From the NCBI GenBank assembly GCA_963921825.1, contig OY997592.1, forward strand, positions 18,665,432 through 18,729,431: 64,000 bases of DNA, written 5' to 3'. Shown here in pieces: positions 1-9,866 of the stretch (position 1 is the stretch's first letter; every line of letters begins with the position of its first letter). The position numbers were made by a program, and so were the translations under genes. The DNA is from Erodium maritimum. Lineage: Eukaryota; Streptophyta; Magnoliopsida; Geraniales; Geraniaceae. The notes beneath the pieces are model-generated. The model was given only the letters and a program-made list of their open reading frames with translations, had not been told where the DNA came from and searched no databases.

Positions 1-1049
1 GGTTTGAGTTTAAACGGTTTGATTAAGGTTGGGTTTTGTTTAAGATTGGTTTAAAGATGAATGGTTGAGGTTAGGGGTTCGTTAGGAACGTTTTGGGGCG
101 AAAAGGAAATTTTCCTAATTGTGGCCGGGTGGGGCCCACGTGCCCGAGTATCGGGTTTTCGTGTTCGGGTGGTTTAGGACGATCCCCAAGTAGTTAATCC
201 ACACCCGGATCGGAATTTGGAATTAAATTGTGAAAGTTGGAATTTCGGGTTTAGAAACTTTAAACGTCAATTAAATGACTCGGAAGTCGGAATTCGATTC
301 GGGCAAGTACATTGGGTTCCTTGAATTATTCTAAGACCGTAGAAACGAAAACGGGAATTTTTGGAGCCCCGGAAGGGCATTTCCAAAACCCGGGCAGATT
401 CGCCATGTCGGGCGAATCGGGCCTTTACGAGTCCTTTATCGACAATGTTGAGTAATCGGGAAGTTTGGGAGTGATCGACATTGTCGGGGTTACGTTTGGG
501 CGTTAAGTTTATCGAATTTCAGTTTATTCCTGCGAGTTTAAAGGTGCCTTGAAATTATGTTCTTTTAGGTCGTGCTGCGGATCGAGGCAAAGGGAAGCTA
601 GGCGAGTGACTGAGATCACGCCGGGGCTTATTTGGGCACTCTTGGAGAACACGCACGAGGTAGGGAAAAGTAGCCGGATCTCGGCCCTGACTGGGGAAAG
701 TTAACAGTAGAATTGCATGTGACACCGGGGTGTCGTGGGTTGAGTAGGTTATTTAATTATTAGAAAAGCATGATACGGGATTGTAGCGTTTATTAGAAAA
801 ACATGTTACGGGAACTTAGTAATTATTGGAAAGGCATGTGACACTTAGTAGTGTCGTAGGAGCAGAGAACTTAGCGTAATTGATTTACTGGAGGCATATG
901 ACCATGCCCGGAGGTTGTTTGTGAACTTATCGATATTAGGAGTACTGGAGGCATATGACCATGCCCGGAGGTTGATTGTGAAACTGTTGATATTAGGACT
1001 GTTGGAGGCTTGGGTTAAGCCGGAGGTTGATTGTTTATTTTGGCGTCTT

Positions 1050-1700
1050 GGGTGGCCTTGAGAGCCCGTGTATTATTATTGTTGAGTCTTGGGTGGCCTT
1101 GAGAGCCCGTGTTATTATTCGTGTTTGGGTGGCCATGAGAGCCCGTACTTTACTGTTGGTGTTTAGCTGGCTTACGAGTTAGAGTCTCGGTAAGTTGCAA
1201 GCGTGTTATTTATTGTTGAGTTTGGGTGGCCTTGAGAGCCCGTGTTATTTATTGTTGAGTTGGGTGGCCTTGAGAGCCCGTGTTATTTATTGTTGAGTTT
1301 GGGTGGCCTGGAGAGCCCGTGTTATTTATTGTTGAGTTTGGGTGGCCTTGAGAGCCCGTGTATTTAAATTGGTATCTTGGGTGGCCATGAGTGCCCGTGT
1401 CTTACTATTGATGTTTTGGGGTGGCCGTGAGTGCCGTGGGGTTGTTGAACCCGAGTCTTGACCGTTGGTGTGTCTTGAGTGGCAGTGAGTGTCGTGGGGT
1501 TGTTGAACCCGAGTCTTGACCGTTGGTGTGTCTTGAGTGGCAGTGAGTGCCGTGGGGTTGTTGAACCCGAGTCTTGACTGTTGGTGTGTCTTGAGTGGCA
1601 GTGAGTGTCGTGGGGTTGTTGAACCCGAGTCTTGACCGTTGGTGTGTCTTGAGTGGCAGTGAGTGCCCGTGGGGTTGTTGAACCCGAGTCTTGATTGTTG
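1050..1700 (+). repeat. Two minisatellite arrays inside the 5' LTR
   Basis: From about 1050 to 1380, units of roughly 40 bp contain GGGTGGCCTTGAGAGCCCGT. From about 1425 to 1690, units near 58 bp contain GTGGGGTTGTTGAACCCGAG. Diverged versions of both occur in the inverted LTR (9950-10370) and in the solo LTR (20010-20620), so the arrays are a family trait that has expanded and contracted. Confidence 0.85.
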
Positions 1701-1775
1701 AGGTGTTTTGAGTGGCCTTGAGTGACTGTGTGATTGAACTTGCCTGTGATTGTGATTGTGGTTACCTGAAGTTGT

Positions 1776-2063
1776 GAGTTCTAAAGGTCGACAGCCTGAT
1801 CCGACTTAGTGTCGATGAATTGCGAGTTCTAAAGGTCGACAGCCTGATCCGACTTAGTGTCGATGAATTGCGAGTTCTAAAGGTCGACAGCCTGATCCGA
1901 CTTAGTGTCGATGAATTGCGAGTTCTAAAGGTCGACAGCCTGATCCGACTTAGTGTCGATGAATTGCGAGTTCTAAAGGTCGACAGCCTGATCCGACTTA
2001 GTGTCGATGAATTGCGAGTTCTAAAGGTCGACAGCCTGATCCGACTTCGTGTCGAGGAATTGC
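1776..2063 (+). repeat. 48-bp x 6 tandem repeat in the 5' LTR
   Basis: Units start at 1776, 1824, 1872, 1920, 1968 and 2016. The first five are identical and the last has two substitutions near its end. Each unit holds GGTCGACAGCC and CCGACTTAGTGTCGATG. The unit length divides by three, so one frame stays open through the array, but this looks like a by-product of the period. The same array is at 8995-9282. It is absent from the solo LTR at 18050-21444. Confidence 0.92.
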
Positions 2064-2353
2064 GATAGGTCGATCCCTGACCTGATTGAGATTGGTTACT
2101 GAGCAGCTGGTGTGCGATCCTTTGTGATCTTGTTTGGCGTTGTGTAGTCTTTCTGTCGTGTCCTTGGAGGAGGTCGTCGATAGTTGTGTCGGGTCTACGT
2201 GGTGTTATCGAGTGTTGGGTCTGTTGAGGAAAGTAACGGGTTGTGGGTCAGTTGGGTACTTGAGTTGGGGACTGTAGTCCCGGTGTTGGGTTTGGTTTTA
2301 GTGTTACTGGCTTTATCTACTAATTATGCCGTAGTCAGTCTGTTATCCGTGGT

Positions 2354-2371
2354 GGTGAGCGAACGCTCACC
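2354..2371 (+). other. Conserved LTR hairpin
   Basis: GGTGAGC, loop GAAC, GCTCACC forms a perfect 7-bp stem. The same hairpin is at 9573-9590 and, in an LTR that has diverged elsewhere, at 21146-21163. A variant is in the internal region at 4185-4201. Conservation inside otherwise variable LTRs suggests a role for the RNA or DNA structure (inference). Confidence 0.7.
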
Positions 2372-2650
2372 CCTAGCTGCTTTTCCTACAGGTACTGTTC
2401 GTGGGACGGACTAGGTGAGCTCTCGAAGCTTGTGGAGCTAGGAGCGGAGTCCGGGTTTGTCTTTTGAGTCTAGTGACGGATACCTAGTACTTTTGTCCAC
2501 TTGTTGGGACGTGTTTTAAACTGTAATTATTATTTTGATGAACTAAATTGGTATTTTAAAGTGTTTAATGAAAACAGGTTTCAAGTGCTTTTATGTTTTT
2601 AAAACGTTCGCGTCCCTAGTTCGGTTTACTGAAATTGGGGCGTGACAGCT

Positions 2651-2662
2651 TGGTATCAGAGC
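2651..2662 (+). other. Primer-binding site, initiator tRNA-Met
   Basis: TGGTATCAGAGC lies three bases after the LTR end at 2647. It is complementary to the 3' end of plant initiator tRNA-Met, the usual primer of Tekay elements. It fixes the 5' LTR boundary and the + orientation. Confidence 0.93.
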
Positions 2663-4340
2663 TCGAGGTTTCACACCTCGGACTGTACGTCAATTAGGTG
2701 GGGAGAGTCGAGTCGGTAGAGTCCCGTCGTACGTTGGGTACGCAGGTCGGGAACCGTGTGTAGACCCGTGGTGTTGTGAGTCCTGCTTGTGTTTGTGTGT
2801 ACGTGCGATGTTTTCTTGCTGGCTTGCTGATTGTTGTTGCTGCGTGAAACGTTTTTAAGCTGTCGCGGGTCGACTCAGGAGCGCTCCTGTAGTCGAACGT
2901 GACAATGCTGATATCAAGTCGGTACAACGTAGTTCGGGGACGCCTGGACCGGGTTGTGACTGCGTGATGTCAAGTTTGAGGTTTTAAAAATGAAGTGGAG
3001 AAAGCTTTACAAATTTTGATTGTTTTGATGTTGTTTGACGTCGTGGGCGTTTGTGTTTGACTTTGATTGGCCCGGTGGGCGTGGTTCGGTGTTGGTAGGC
3101 CCGGTGGGCGTGTCTTGATTTTGTGTGACGCCGTGGGCGTTTGTGTTTGACTTCGATTGGCCCTGTGGGCGTATTGTGATTGTTGTTGGTTGGCCCGGTG
3201 GGCGTGTTGTGCAGTTTTGGTTGGCCCGGTGGGCGCTATTTGACTTTTGTTGGCCCGGTGGGCGGGTGTCGTCGTTGTTGTTGTTATGGGTGTTTGGCCG
3301 GTTTGGCTTGTTCGTGGTTTAGTCGGGTTTTGTGACTCGTGTTCGGTCGTTGTTTTGGTACTTGGGTTTTATGATTAGTGGTCGAGTGTCTGCGTTGCAC
3401 AAGCGTGTGAGTCGCTAGGAGAAGGGTAGGATGCGAGTGTCCTAGGATCGACGTGACGGGGTGATAGGGGCGAAGCTGTCGCAGTTACGGGACGGACCAC
3501 GGGCCGACCTGGTACGAGACCAGGACGGGCTCGCTGGTCCGATCCGGCAGCCAGCACGGACCGGCTGGCGTGCCGGCCCGGCAGCAAGCCCGGCACGGGT
3601 GGTGTTCCGGCTCGGCAACCAGACCGGCACGGACGGCCTGCCGGCCCGGATTGCCATATGGTCCGGTCCACCTGCCGGACTGGTCCAGCCGGTTTTCAAA
3701 AAAAAAAATGAAAAAAAAAGGTAGTTTCGTTGTGCGCGTAGGTTTGTGGTTGTGTGACTCGGTCGTGTTCGTGTGGTTGAGCGTTGGTTTTACGGGTTTG
3801 TGTTCGCGGTTGTGGGTTGTAGAGGCCGTAGGCCTGGTGTACGGTTGGGTTGTTATTGAGTTTTTCGCTTACGTATTATTATAACTGAAGTACTAATAGT
3901 GTGAGAAATGGTGTGTGCTCAGCTGAGAGCGTGTTCTCCCGTCCTGAGGTTTCCCTACGTGATCGAGTATTTGGGTGATTGAGGTTGTGAACCTTAGTGA
4001 TTGCTGAATCGAGGAAGTGTTTCCCGTGTCGAGGTTTATCTTACATGAGCGAGTACTTGAGGTGTTGTTAGCGTGAGCAGTGTGACGTCTGGCTTCAGGT
4101 TCTGAGGTAGTGGTTTTCCCTGGTTAGATCGATAAGTCTTTAGTGCTTTACTAGTATGCCATAATCGAACGGGTGTCCGTGGAGGTGAGCATAACGCTCA
4201 TCCCCTTTACTACTTTTCCCGCAAGTGACGAGTAGCGAACACTGGTTTGGTTGCGGAAAGTTACAAGTAAACGCCTAGAGGACCGTGTGAGGGTTACACT
4301 AGACCTTACCAGGGTGACTAATGGAGTGGGTGTTCGGGTT
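2663..4340 (+). other. Leader region without a recognisable gag
   Basis: This 1.7-kb stretch sits where gag should start. I find no long frame and no CCHC zinc knuckle in it. It holds about seven copies of a motif like TTGGCCCGGTGGGCG (3066-3265), a GC-rich segment with repeated CCGGC and GGCACGG words (3480-3700), and two purine runs near 3690-3720. At 4145-4230 it resembles the LTR segment around the conserved hairpin (2325-2400). Gag appears lost or replaced by repeated filler. Confidence 0.7.
4185..4201 (+). other. Internal variant of the LTR hairpin
   Basis: GTGAGC, loop ATAAC, GCTCAT pairs over six positions with one G-T wobble. The neighbourhood (TATGCC then GTCCGTGG before it, CTTTTCC after it) follows the order seen around the LTR hairpin at 2354-2371, so this is a diverged copy of LTR sequence inside the element. 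Confidence 0.6.
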
Positions 4341-4345
4341 CCGTT

Positions 4346-4825
4346 TTGGGCGTCGGTTTCATTGGATGCCGGGTTATCACACTCGTTTGTTCGTCGAGTT
4401 GTGCTGAGAGGTTGGGGCTGAGTTTAGAGCCGTTGAGTCCACCCCTACGTCGGGACACGCCGGTTGGTGGTGGGGTGGTGTTGACTAGGTTCTGTCGTGC
4501 CTGCGGAGTTAGAGAAGCAAACCGATACAGGAGGTTCGAGAGAGGGCTCGAGAGCCCCGATGCTGGATCGAGTCCTCACCCCGAGGATTCGGGTATGTCC
4601 GGAGTTGGTAGGCACGACGACGGTATTGGAGCGAGGTCTTAGAGAGACCGCGAGGGTCCGTGAGTTTTAGCAGCGACTGAGCTTGTGCGTGTATCCGTGG
4701 GAAGGATACCCACGAAATGACCGCCTTGACGTGATCCTGGGAATGGATTGGCGAGCGAAGTACCAAGTCATTATCGACTGTTATAGACGACGAGTGACGG
4801 TGTCAACAGGCAACACGAAAGGTTC
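4346..4825 (+). pseudogene. Retroviral-type aspartic protease remnant (gypsy pol, N-terminal part)
   Basis: The frame from 4346 shows CAERLGLSLEPL and TPVGGGVVLTR, which match the middle of a Tekay protease. The frame from 4683 resumes with DVILGMDW at about 4728-4751, the conserved block near the protease end, followed by an [11 protein letters not shown]-like tail. The two halves are in different frames with about 40 codons of unrelated sequence between them. The catalytic DTGA-type loop should lie upstream of 4346 and I do not see it. The enzyme would have processed the Gag-Pol polyprotein; this copy cannot. Confidence 0.75.
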
Positions 4826-5492
4826 GTGTATTCTGGGCAGTAGGAGCGGAGTTTCTCCTGTCGGCTTGTCTGCAGTAAAGGAAGTATCGGTCGTGCAGAG
4901 CCGAGAATTATCGCGAGTGGCGTGCGAGTTCCCCGAGGTCTTCCCTAAGGAATTGAGCGGGTTGCCACCAGTTCGTGAGGTGGAGTTCGGGATTGACCTG
5001 ATGCCGGGAATGGCAGCGATATCGATGGCGCCTTACAGGTTCGCGCCAGCCGAGTTGACCGAGCTGAAGAGTCAGCTCGAGGAACTTCGGGAGAAGGGGT
5101 TTATTCGTCCGAGCACATCGCCATGGGGAGCGCCAGCACTCTTCGTGAAGAAGAAGAGTGGAGAGCTTCGGATGTGCATGGACTACCAGAAACTGAACCG
5201 GGTTACGGTGAATGACCGATACCCGATGCCGAGAATCGACGACCTGCTCTACCAGTTGAGATGGTCGGCATACTTCTCGAAGATCGACCTGGGATCCGGA
5301 TACTACCAGTTGCGAGTCCGAGAGGGGGACGTCGCAAGGACTGCATTCCGGACATGCTATGAACATTACGAGTTCTGGGTGATGACTCTGAACTACCGAA
5401 CACACCTGCAGAGTTCTTGGGCCTGATGAACAGTATAGTCCGGCTGTTCTTGAATCAGTTTGTGGTGGTGTTTTGTGGACGACCAGGATCCG
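4826..5492 (+). pseudogene. Ty3/gypsy reverse transcriptase remnant (fingers and palm)
   Basis: The frame open from 4683 to 5426 contains, in order, [62 protein letters not shown] and [15 protein letters not shown], the standard N-terminal blocks of gypsy RT. The frame is lost near 5390; matching residues (EFLGLMN) continue in another frame, and the VDD of the active site appears at about 5475-5483 in a third, after one apparent extra T. The thumb and RNase H domains that should follow are missing. The fragment still shows the family clearly but cannot yield active enzyme. Confidence 0.88.
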
Positions 5493-6060
5493 GGAGTTAG
5501 TTGCCGGCGGTACAGACGCTGAGGGCTGGGATCGTTGTACTAATTGGGAGTTACAGTATCGTGGAGGTTTGTACATACCGCGTGACGGCGGAGGCGACGA
5601 GCTACGAGAGTCGCAGCATTCGTGTCTAACAGTGCACGTGAATAGCACTAAGAGGAACGCGACATCAGGTGGCATGTCTAGTGGAGCGGGATGCGGAGAG
5701 CGGTCGCGATGCCTCGCCCGTCGGCAGGTGAGATCCGAACAACAGCGTCCCGCTGGATTATTGCAGCCACCGCCGGTTGCACGGTGGAAGTGGGGGCACG
5801 TCACGATGGGTTTCGTGAGTGATTGGCCGAGTTCGCCTACAGCAACAGCTTTCAGGCCAGTATCATGATGGCACCGTTCGAAGCGTTGTGTGATAGGCCG
5901 TGTCGGTCGCCCGTGTGCTGGGCAGAAGTGAGAAATAAGAGGTTATTGGGTCTAGAACTGGATCGAGAGACAGCTGAGTTGGTCGTGCCAAAGCATGAGC
6001 GGTTGAAGACCGCGCAGATTCAGCAGGAGCTATGCTGACTGACGGCGCCGACCTCTCGAG
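5493..6060 (+). pseudogene. Integrase remnant with the catalytic core deleted
   Basis: The frame from 5473 carries GLYIPRDGGGDELRE and then RSEQQRPAGLLQP and WKWGHVTMGFV, the zinc-binding and linker region of a Tekay integrase. A second frame (5823-6038) resumes at WAEFAYSNSFQASIMMAPFEAL, which normally follows the core. The stretch with the catalytic Asp, Asp and Glu, usually well over 100 residues, is absent. The HHCC zinc motif is also degraded. Integration must have been supplied by another element. Confidence 0.82.
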
Positions 6061-6383
6061 TCAGCAATCAGTGATCATGTATCCCGGGAGGTGAGCCCGA
6101 AAGATGGACTAACGCGTTTCAACCGCGGCAGAGGCGGGTTAGCCCCGCGGTGTATCGGGCCTTTCGAGGTCTTGAGTACGTCATTGACTGGGCAGATGTC
6201 GAGGTAACGGGTGATGTCCCGTGTAAGGAGAAACCGATGCGGGAAAGGGATCCACGAGAGCAGGTCCTGCGCGGAAAGGTTATCCGCTTAGAGCTGGTGT
6301 TATGGCGACACCACGAGGCCGAGTCGACTTGGGAACGCGAGGACGAGGTTCGCGCGAAGCACACCGACCGGTTCAACTCCTGA
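6061..6383 (+). pseudogene. Integrase tail and chromodomain remnant
   Basis: The frame 6150-6383 ends with REQVLRGKVIRLELVLWRHH and ESTWEREDEVRAKHTD, the chromodomain that follows integrase in Tekay chromoviruses and is thought to steer insertion to heterochromatin (family knowledge). The preceding integrase C-terminus (PRCIGPFEVL) is in another frame near 6135-6165. A stop follows in the last codons before the polypurine tract, as usual for this clade. It is the best preserved part of the pol region. Confidence 0.85.
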
Positions 6384-6420
6384 CGTGCGTTGTTCTAAAT
6401 TTCGCGGACGAAATTCCTTT

Positions 6421-6433
6421 AAGGGGGGTAGAT
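6421..6433 (+). other. Polypurine tract
   Basis: AAGGGGGGTAGA lies directly before the LTR start TGTAATAACC at 6434. It is preceded by TTTCGCGGACGAAATTC, a segment common before the tract in Tekay elements. It primes plus-strand DNA synthesis and fixes the 3' LTR boundary. Confidence 0.9.
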
Positions 6434-9400
6434 TGTAATAACCACTCCCGGTCAACGCCAGTCAAATCTGCGAAAAACAGGAAAATTTAAATTTTGTGAG
6501 CAGACACTGAATTGAACCGCAATTGGACCCCGAGGGTCATACCGGACTTAAGTTGACCCCGTTATCGACCAAAATGAGTTCCAGGGGACTCAGGGCAACT
6601 TTCTGATCAATTTGGGAAATGTTGACTTTTCGCTGGAAAAGTCAACCGAGCGACGTTTTGGTCCATTCGAGGACCGTTTTGGATCCAAAAAGCTTATTCG
6701 TCGTCGCAGCGATCTTAGTTGAGCCGTTTCCTTGTAGCCCGCGAAGTTTCATAATTTTTTGGAAAAAGTGCCCGTTCGGGGCCCGAAACGTCCGATTTTC
6801 GCGAATCTGATTGGAAAATATCTTCTAGATATTTTCCCAAGAAGGTGTGGGACCCAACTTGCCACTTGTCAAGCAAGTGGTGGTGTTAGGTGTGGGACAA
6901 GACAAGGAAGACTACTTTAGGTGTTAGTTTGTAATTAAGTATTAGTTTGATGTTTTTTTTATAAATAAAACAAAAGGGAAGAATGAGTACACGTCCATAC
7001 AATGTAAAAAGGGAAAAGAAAATGGAAAAAGAGAGTTAGTTTTTAGAGAGAGAAGGAGAAGGAGAAGAAGAGAGAAAAGAGAAAGAGTTGGGGTTTGTGG
7101 TCACTATTCACGAGCATCGAGCCATGGGTTTGTCTCAACGATAGTAGATTCGAGCTCACATCGTCTTCCTCTACGGTAAGAACCTAACCGATTTTCATTT
7201 TGGAACGTTTGAATTTTATGGTTTGAGTTTAAACGGTTTGATTAAGGTTGGGTTTTGTTTAAGATTGGTTTAAAGATGAATGGTTGAGGTTAGGGGTTCG
7301 TTAGGAACGTTTTGGGGCGAAAAGGAAATTTTCCTAATTGTGGCCGGGTGGGGCCCACGTGCCCGAGTATCGGGTTTTCGTGTTCGGGTGGTTTAGGACG
7401 ATCCCCAAGTAGTTAATCCACACCCGGATCGGAATTTGGAATTAAATTGTGAAAGTTGGAATTTCGGGTTTAGAAACTTTAAACGTCAATTAAATGACTC
7501 GGAAGTCGGAATTCGATTCGGGCAAGTACATTGGGTTCCTTGAATTATTCTAAGACCGTAGAAACGAAAACGGGAATTTTTGGAGCCCCGGAAGGGCATT
7601 TCCAAAACCCGGGCAGATTCGCCATGTCGGGCGAATCGGGCCTTTACGAGTCCTTTATCGACAATGTTGAGTAATCGGGAAGTTTGGGAGTGATCGACAT
7701 TGTCGGGGTTACGTTTGGGCGTTAAGTTTATCGAATTTCAGTTTATTCCTGCGAGTTTAAAGGTGCCTTGAAATTATGTTCTTTTAGGTCGTGCTGCGGA
7801 TCGAGGCAAAGGGAAGCTAGGCGAGTGACTGAGATCACGCCGGGGCTTATTTGGGCACTCTTGGAGAACACGCACGAGGTAGGGAAAAGTAGCCGGATCT
7901 CGGCCCTGACTGGGGAAAGTTAACAGTAGAATTGCATGTGACACCGGGGTGTCGTGGGTTGAGTAGGTTATTTAATTATTAGAAAAGCATGATACGGGAT
8001 TGTAGCGTTTATTAGAAAAACATGTTACGGGAACTTAGTAATTATTGGAAAGGCATGTGACACTTAGTAGTGTCGTAGGAGCAGAGAACTTAGCGTAATT
8101 GATTTACTGGAGGCATATGACCATGCCCGGAGGTTGTTTGTGAACTTATCGATATTAGGAGTACTGGAGGCATATGACCATGCCCGGAGGTTGATTGTGA
8201 AACTGTTGATATTAGGACTGTTGGAGGCTTGGGTTAAGCCGGAGGTTGATTGTTTATTTTGGCGTCTTGGGTGGCCTTGAGAGCCCGTGTATTATTATTG
8301 TTGAGTCTTGGGTGGCCTTGAGAGCCCGTGTTATTATTCGTGTTTGGGTGGCCATGAGAGCCCGTACTTTACTGTTGGTGTTTAGCTGGCTTACGAGTTA
8401 GAGTCTCGGTAAGTTGCAAGCGTGTTATTTATTGTTGAGTTTGGGTGGCCTTGAGAGCCCGTGTTATTTATTGTTGAGTTGGGTGGCCTTGAGAGCCCGT
8501 GTTATTTATTGTTGAGTTTGGGTGGCCTGGAGAGCCCGTGTTATTTATTGTTGAGTTTGGGTGGCCTTGAGAGCCCGTGTATTTAAATTGGTATCTTGGG
8601 TGGCCATGAGTGCCCGTGTCTTACTATTGATGTTTTGGGGTGGCCGTGAGTGCCGTGGGGTTGTTGAACCCGAGTCTTGACCGTTGGTGTGTCTTGAGTG
8701 GCAGTGAGTGTCGTGGGGTTGTTGAACCCGAGTCTTGACCGTTGGTGTGTCTTGAGTGGCAGTGAGTGCCGTGGGGTTGTTGAACCCGAGTCTTGACTGT
8801 TGGTGTGTCTTGAGTGGCAGTGAGTGTCGTGGGGTTGTTGAACCCGAGTCTTGACCGTTGGTGTGTCTTGAGTGGCAGTGAGTGCCCGTGGGGTTGTTGA
8901 ACCCGAGTCTTGATTGTTGAGGTGTTTTGAGTGGCCTTGAGTGACTGTGTGATTGAACTTGCCTGTGATTGTGATTGTGGTTACCTGAAGTTGTGAGTTC
9001 TAAAGGTCGACAGCCTGATCCGACTTAGTGTCGATGAATTGCGAGTTCTAAAGGTCGACAGCCTGATCCGACTTAGTGTCGATGAATTGCGAGTTCTAAA
9101 GGTCGACAGCCTGATCCGACTTAGTGTCGATGAATTGCGAGTTCTAAAGGTCGACAGCCTGATCCGACTTAGTGTCGATGAATTGCGAGTTCTAAAGGTC
9201 GACAGCCTGATCCGACTTAGTGTCGATGAATTGCGAGTTCTAAAGGTCGACAGCCTGATCCGACTTCGTGTCGAGGAATTGCGATAGGTCGATCCCTGAC
9301 CTGATTGAGATTGGTTACTGAGCAGCTGGTGTGCGATCCTTTGTGATCTTGTTTGGCGTTGTGTAGTCTTTCTGTCGTGTCCTTGGAGGAGGTCGTCGAT

Positions 9401-9866
9401 AGTTGTGTCGGGTCTACGTGGTGTTATCGAGTGTTGGGTCTGTTGAGGAAAGTAACGGGTTGTGGGTCAGTTGGGTACTTGAGTTGGGGACTGTAGTCCC
9501 GGTGTTGGGTTTGGTTTTAGTGTTACTGGCTTTATCTACTAATTATGCCGTAGTCAGTCTGTTATCCGTGGTGGTGAGCGAACGCTCACCCCTAGCTGCT
9601 TTTCCTACAGGTACTGTTCGTGGGACGGACTAGGTGAGCTCTCGAAGCTTGTGGAGCTAGGAGCGGAGTCCGGGTTTGTCTTTTGAGTCTAGTGACGGAT
9701 ACCTAGTACTTTTGTCCACTTGTTGGGACGTGTTTTAAACTGTAATTATTATTTTGATGAACTAAATTGGTATTTTAAAGTGTTTAATGAAAACAGGTTT
9801 CAAGTGCTTTTATGTTTTTAAAACGTTCGCGTCCCTAGTTCGGTTTACTGAAATTGGGGCGTGACA
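6434..9866 (+). repeat. 3' LTR, complete (3433 bp)
   Basis: It starts TGTAATAACC after the polypurine tract and ends GTGACA. Positions 7220-9866 repeat 1-2647. The 5' third includes the promoter; a GA-rich leader (7030-7090) follows. Minisatellites recur at about 8270-8920 and 8995-9282 and the hairpin at 9573-9590. At 9867 the sequence switches to an inverted LTR of a related family. Confidence 0.93.
6960..6967 (+). promoter_or_regulatory. Probable LTR TATA box
   Basis: TATAAATA sits about 525 bases into the LTR, followed after some 70 bases by a purine-rich leader (GAGAGAGAAGGAGAAGG). It is the best TATA match in the U3 portion. The matching site of the 5' LTR lies outside the window. Confidence 0.55.

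Larger units (their letters stand above)
1..2647 (+). repeat. 5' LTR, 3' portion only
   Basis: It matches 7220-9866 base for base at a constant offset of 7219 and ends in TGACA directly before the primer-binding site. The first ~786 bases of the LTR, including its promoter, lie left of the window. It carries several minisatellite arrays and a hairpin, annotated separately. Confidence 0.9.
1..9866 (+). mobile_element. Tekay/Del-like Ty3/gypsy chromovirus LTR retrotransposon, left end outside window
   Basis: The parts run in the order 5' LTR (1-2647, incomplete), tRNA-Met primer-binding site, a gag-less leader, degenerate protease, RT, integrase and chromodomain fragments, polypurine tract and 3' LTR (6434-9866). 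The internal region is only about 3.8 kb. The chromodomain after the integrase tail and the purine tract abutting a TGTAATAACC LTR start are typical of Tekay/Del chromoviruses (family knowledge). I found no difference between the two LTR copies over the compared 2647 bp, so insertion looks recent, yet no protein is intact. A non-autonomous element moved by enzymes made elsewhere is the simplest reading (inference). The TSD cannot be checked because the left end is missing. Confidence 0.85.

Noticed and set aside
1776-2063. CRISPR-like look of evenly spaced repeats
   Set aside because: The units are directly adjacent without unique spacers and lie in a plant LTR.
1820-2068. 82-codon frame through the 48-bp array (and its copy at 9039-9287)
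   Set aside because: It stays open only because 48 is a multiple of three; it repeats one 16-residue block and lies inside an LTR.
4908-5804. 298-codon minus-strand frame
   Set aside because: It runs antisense to the RT and integrase relic, has no domain and is a shadow of codon bias.
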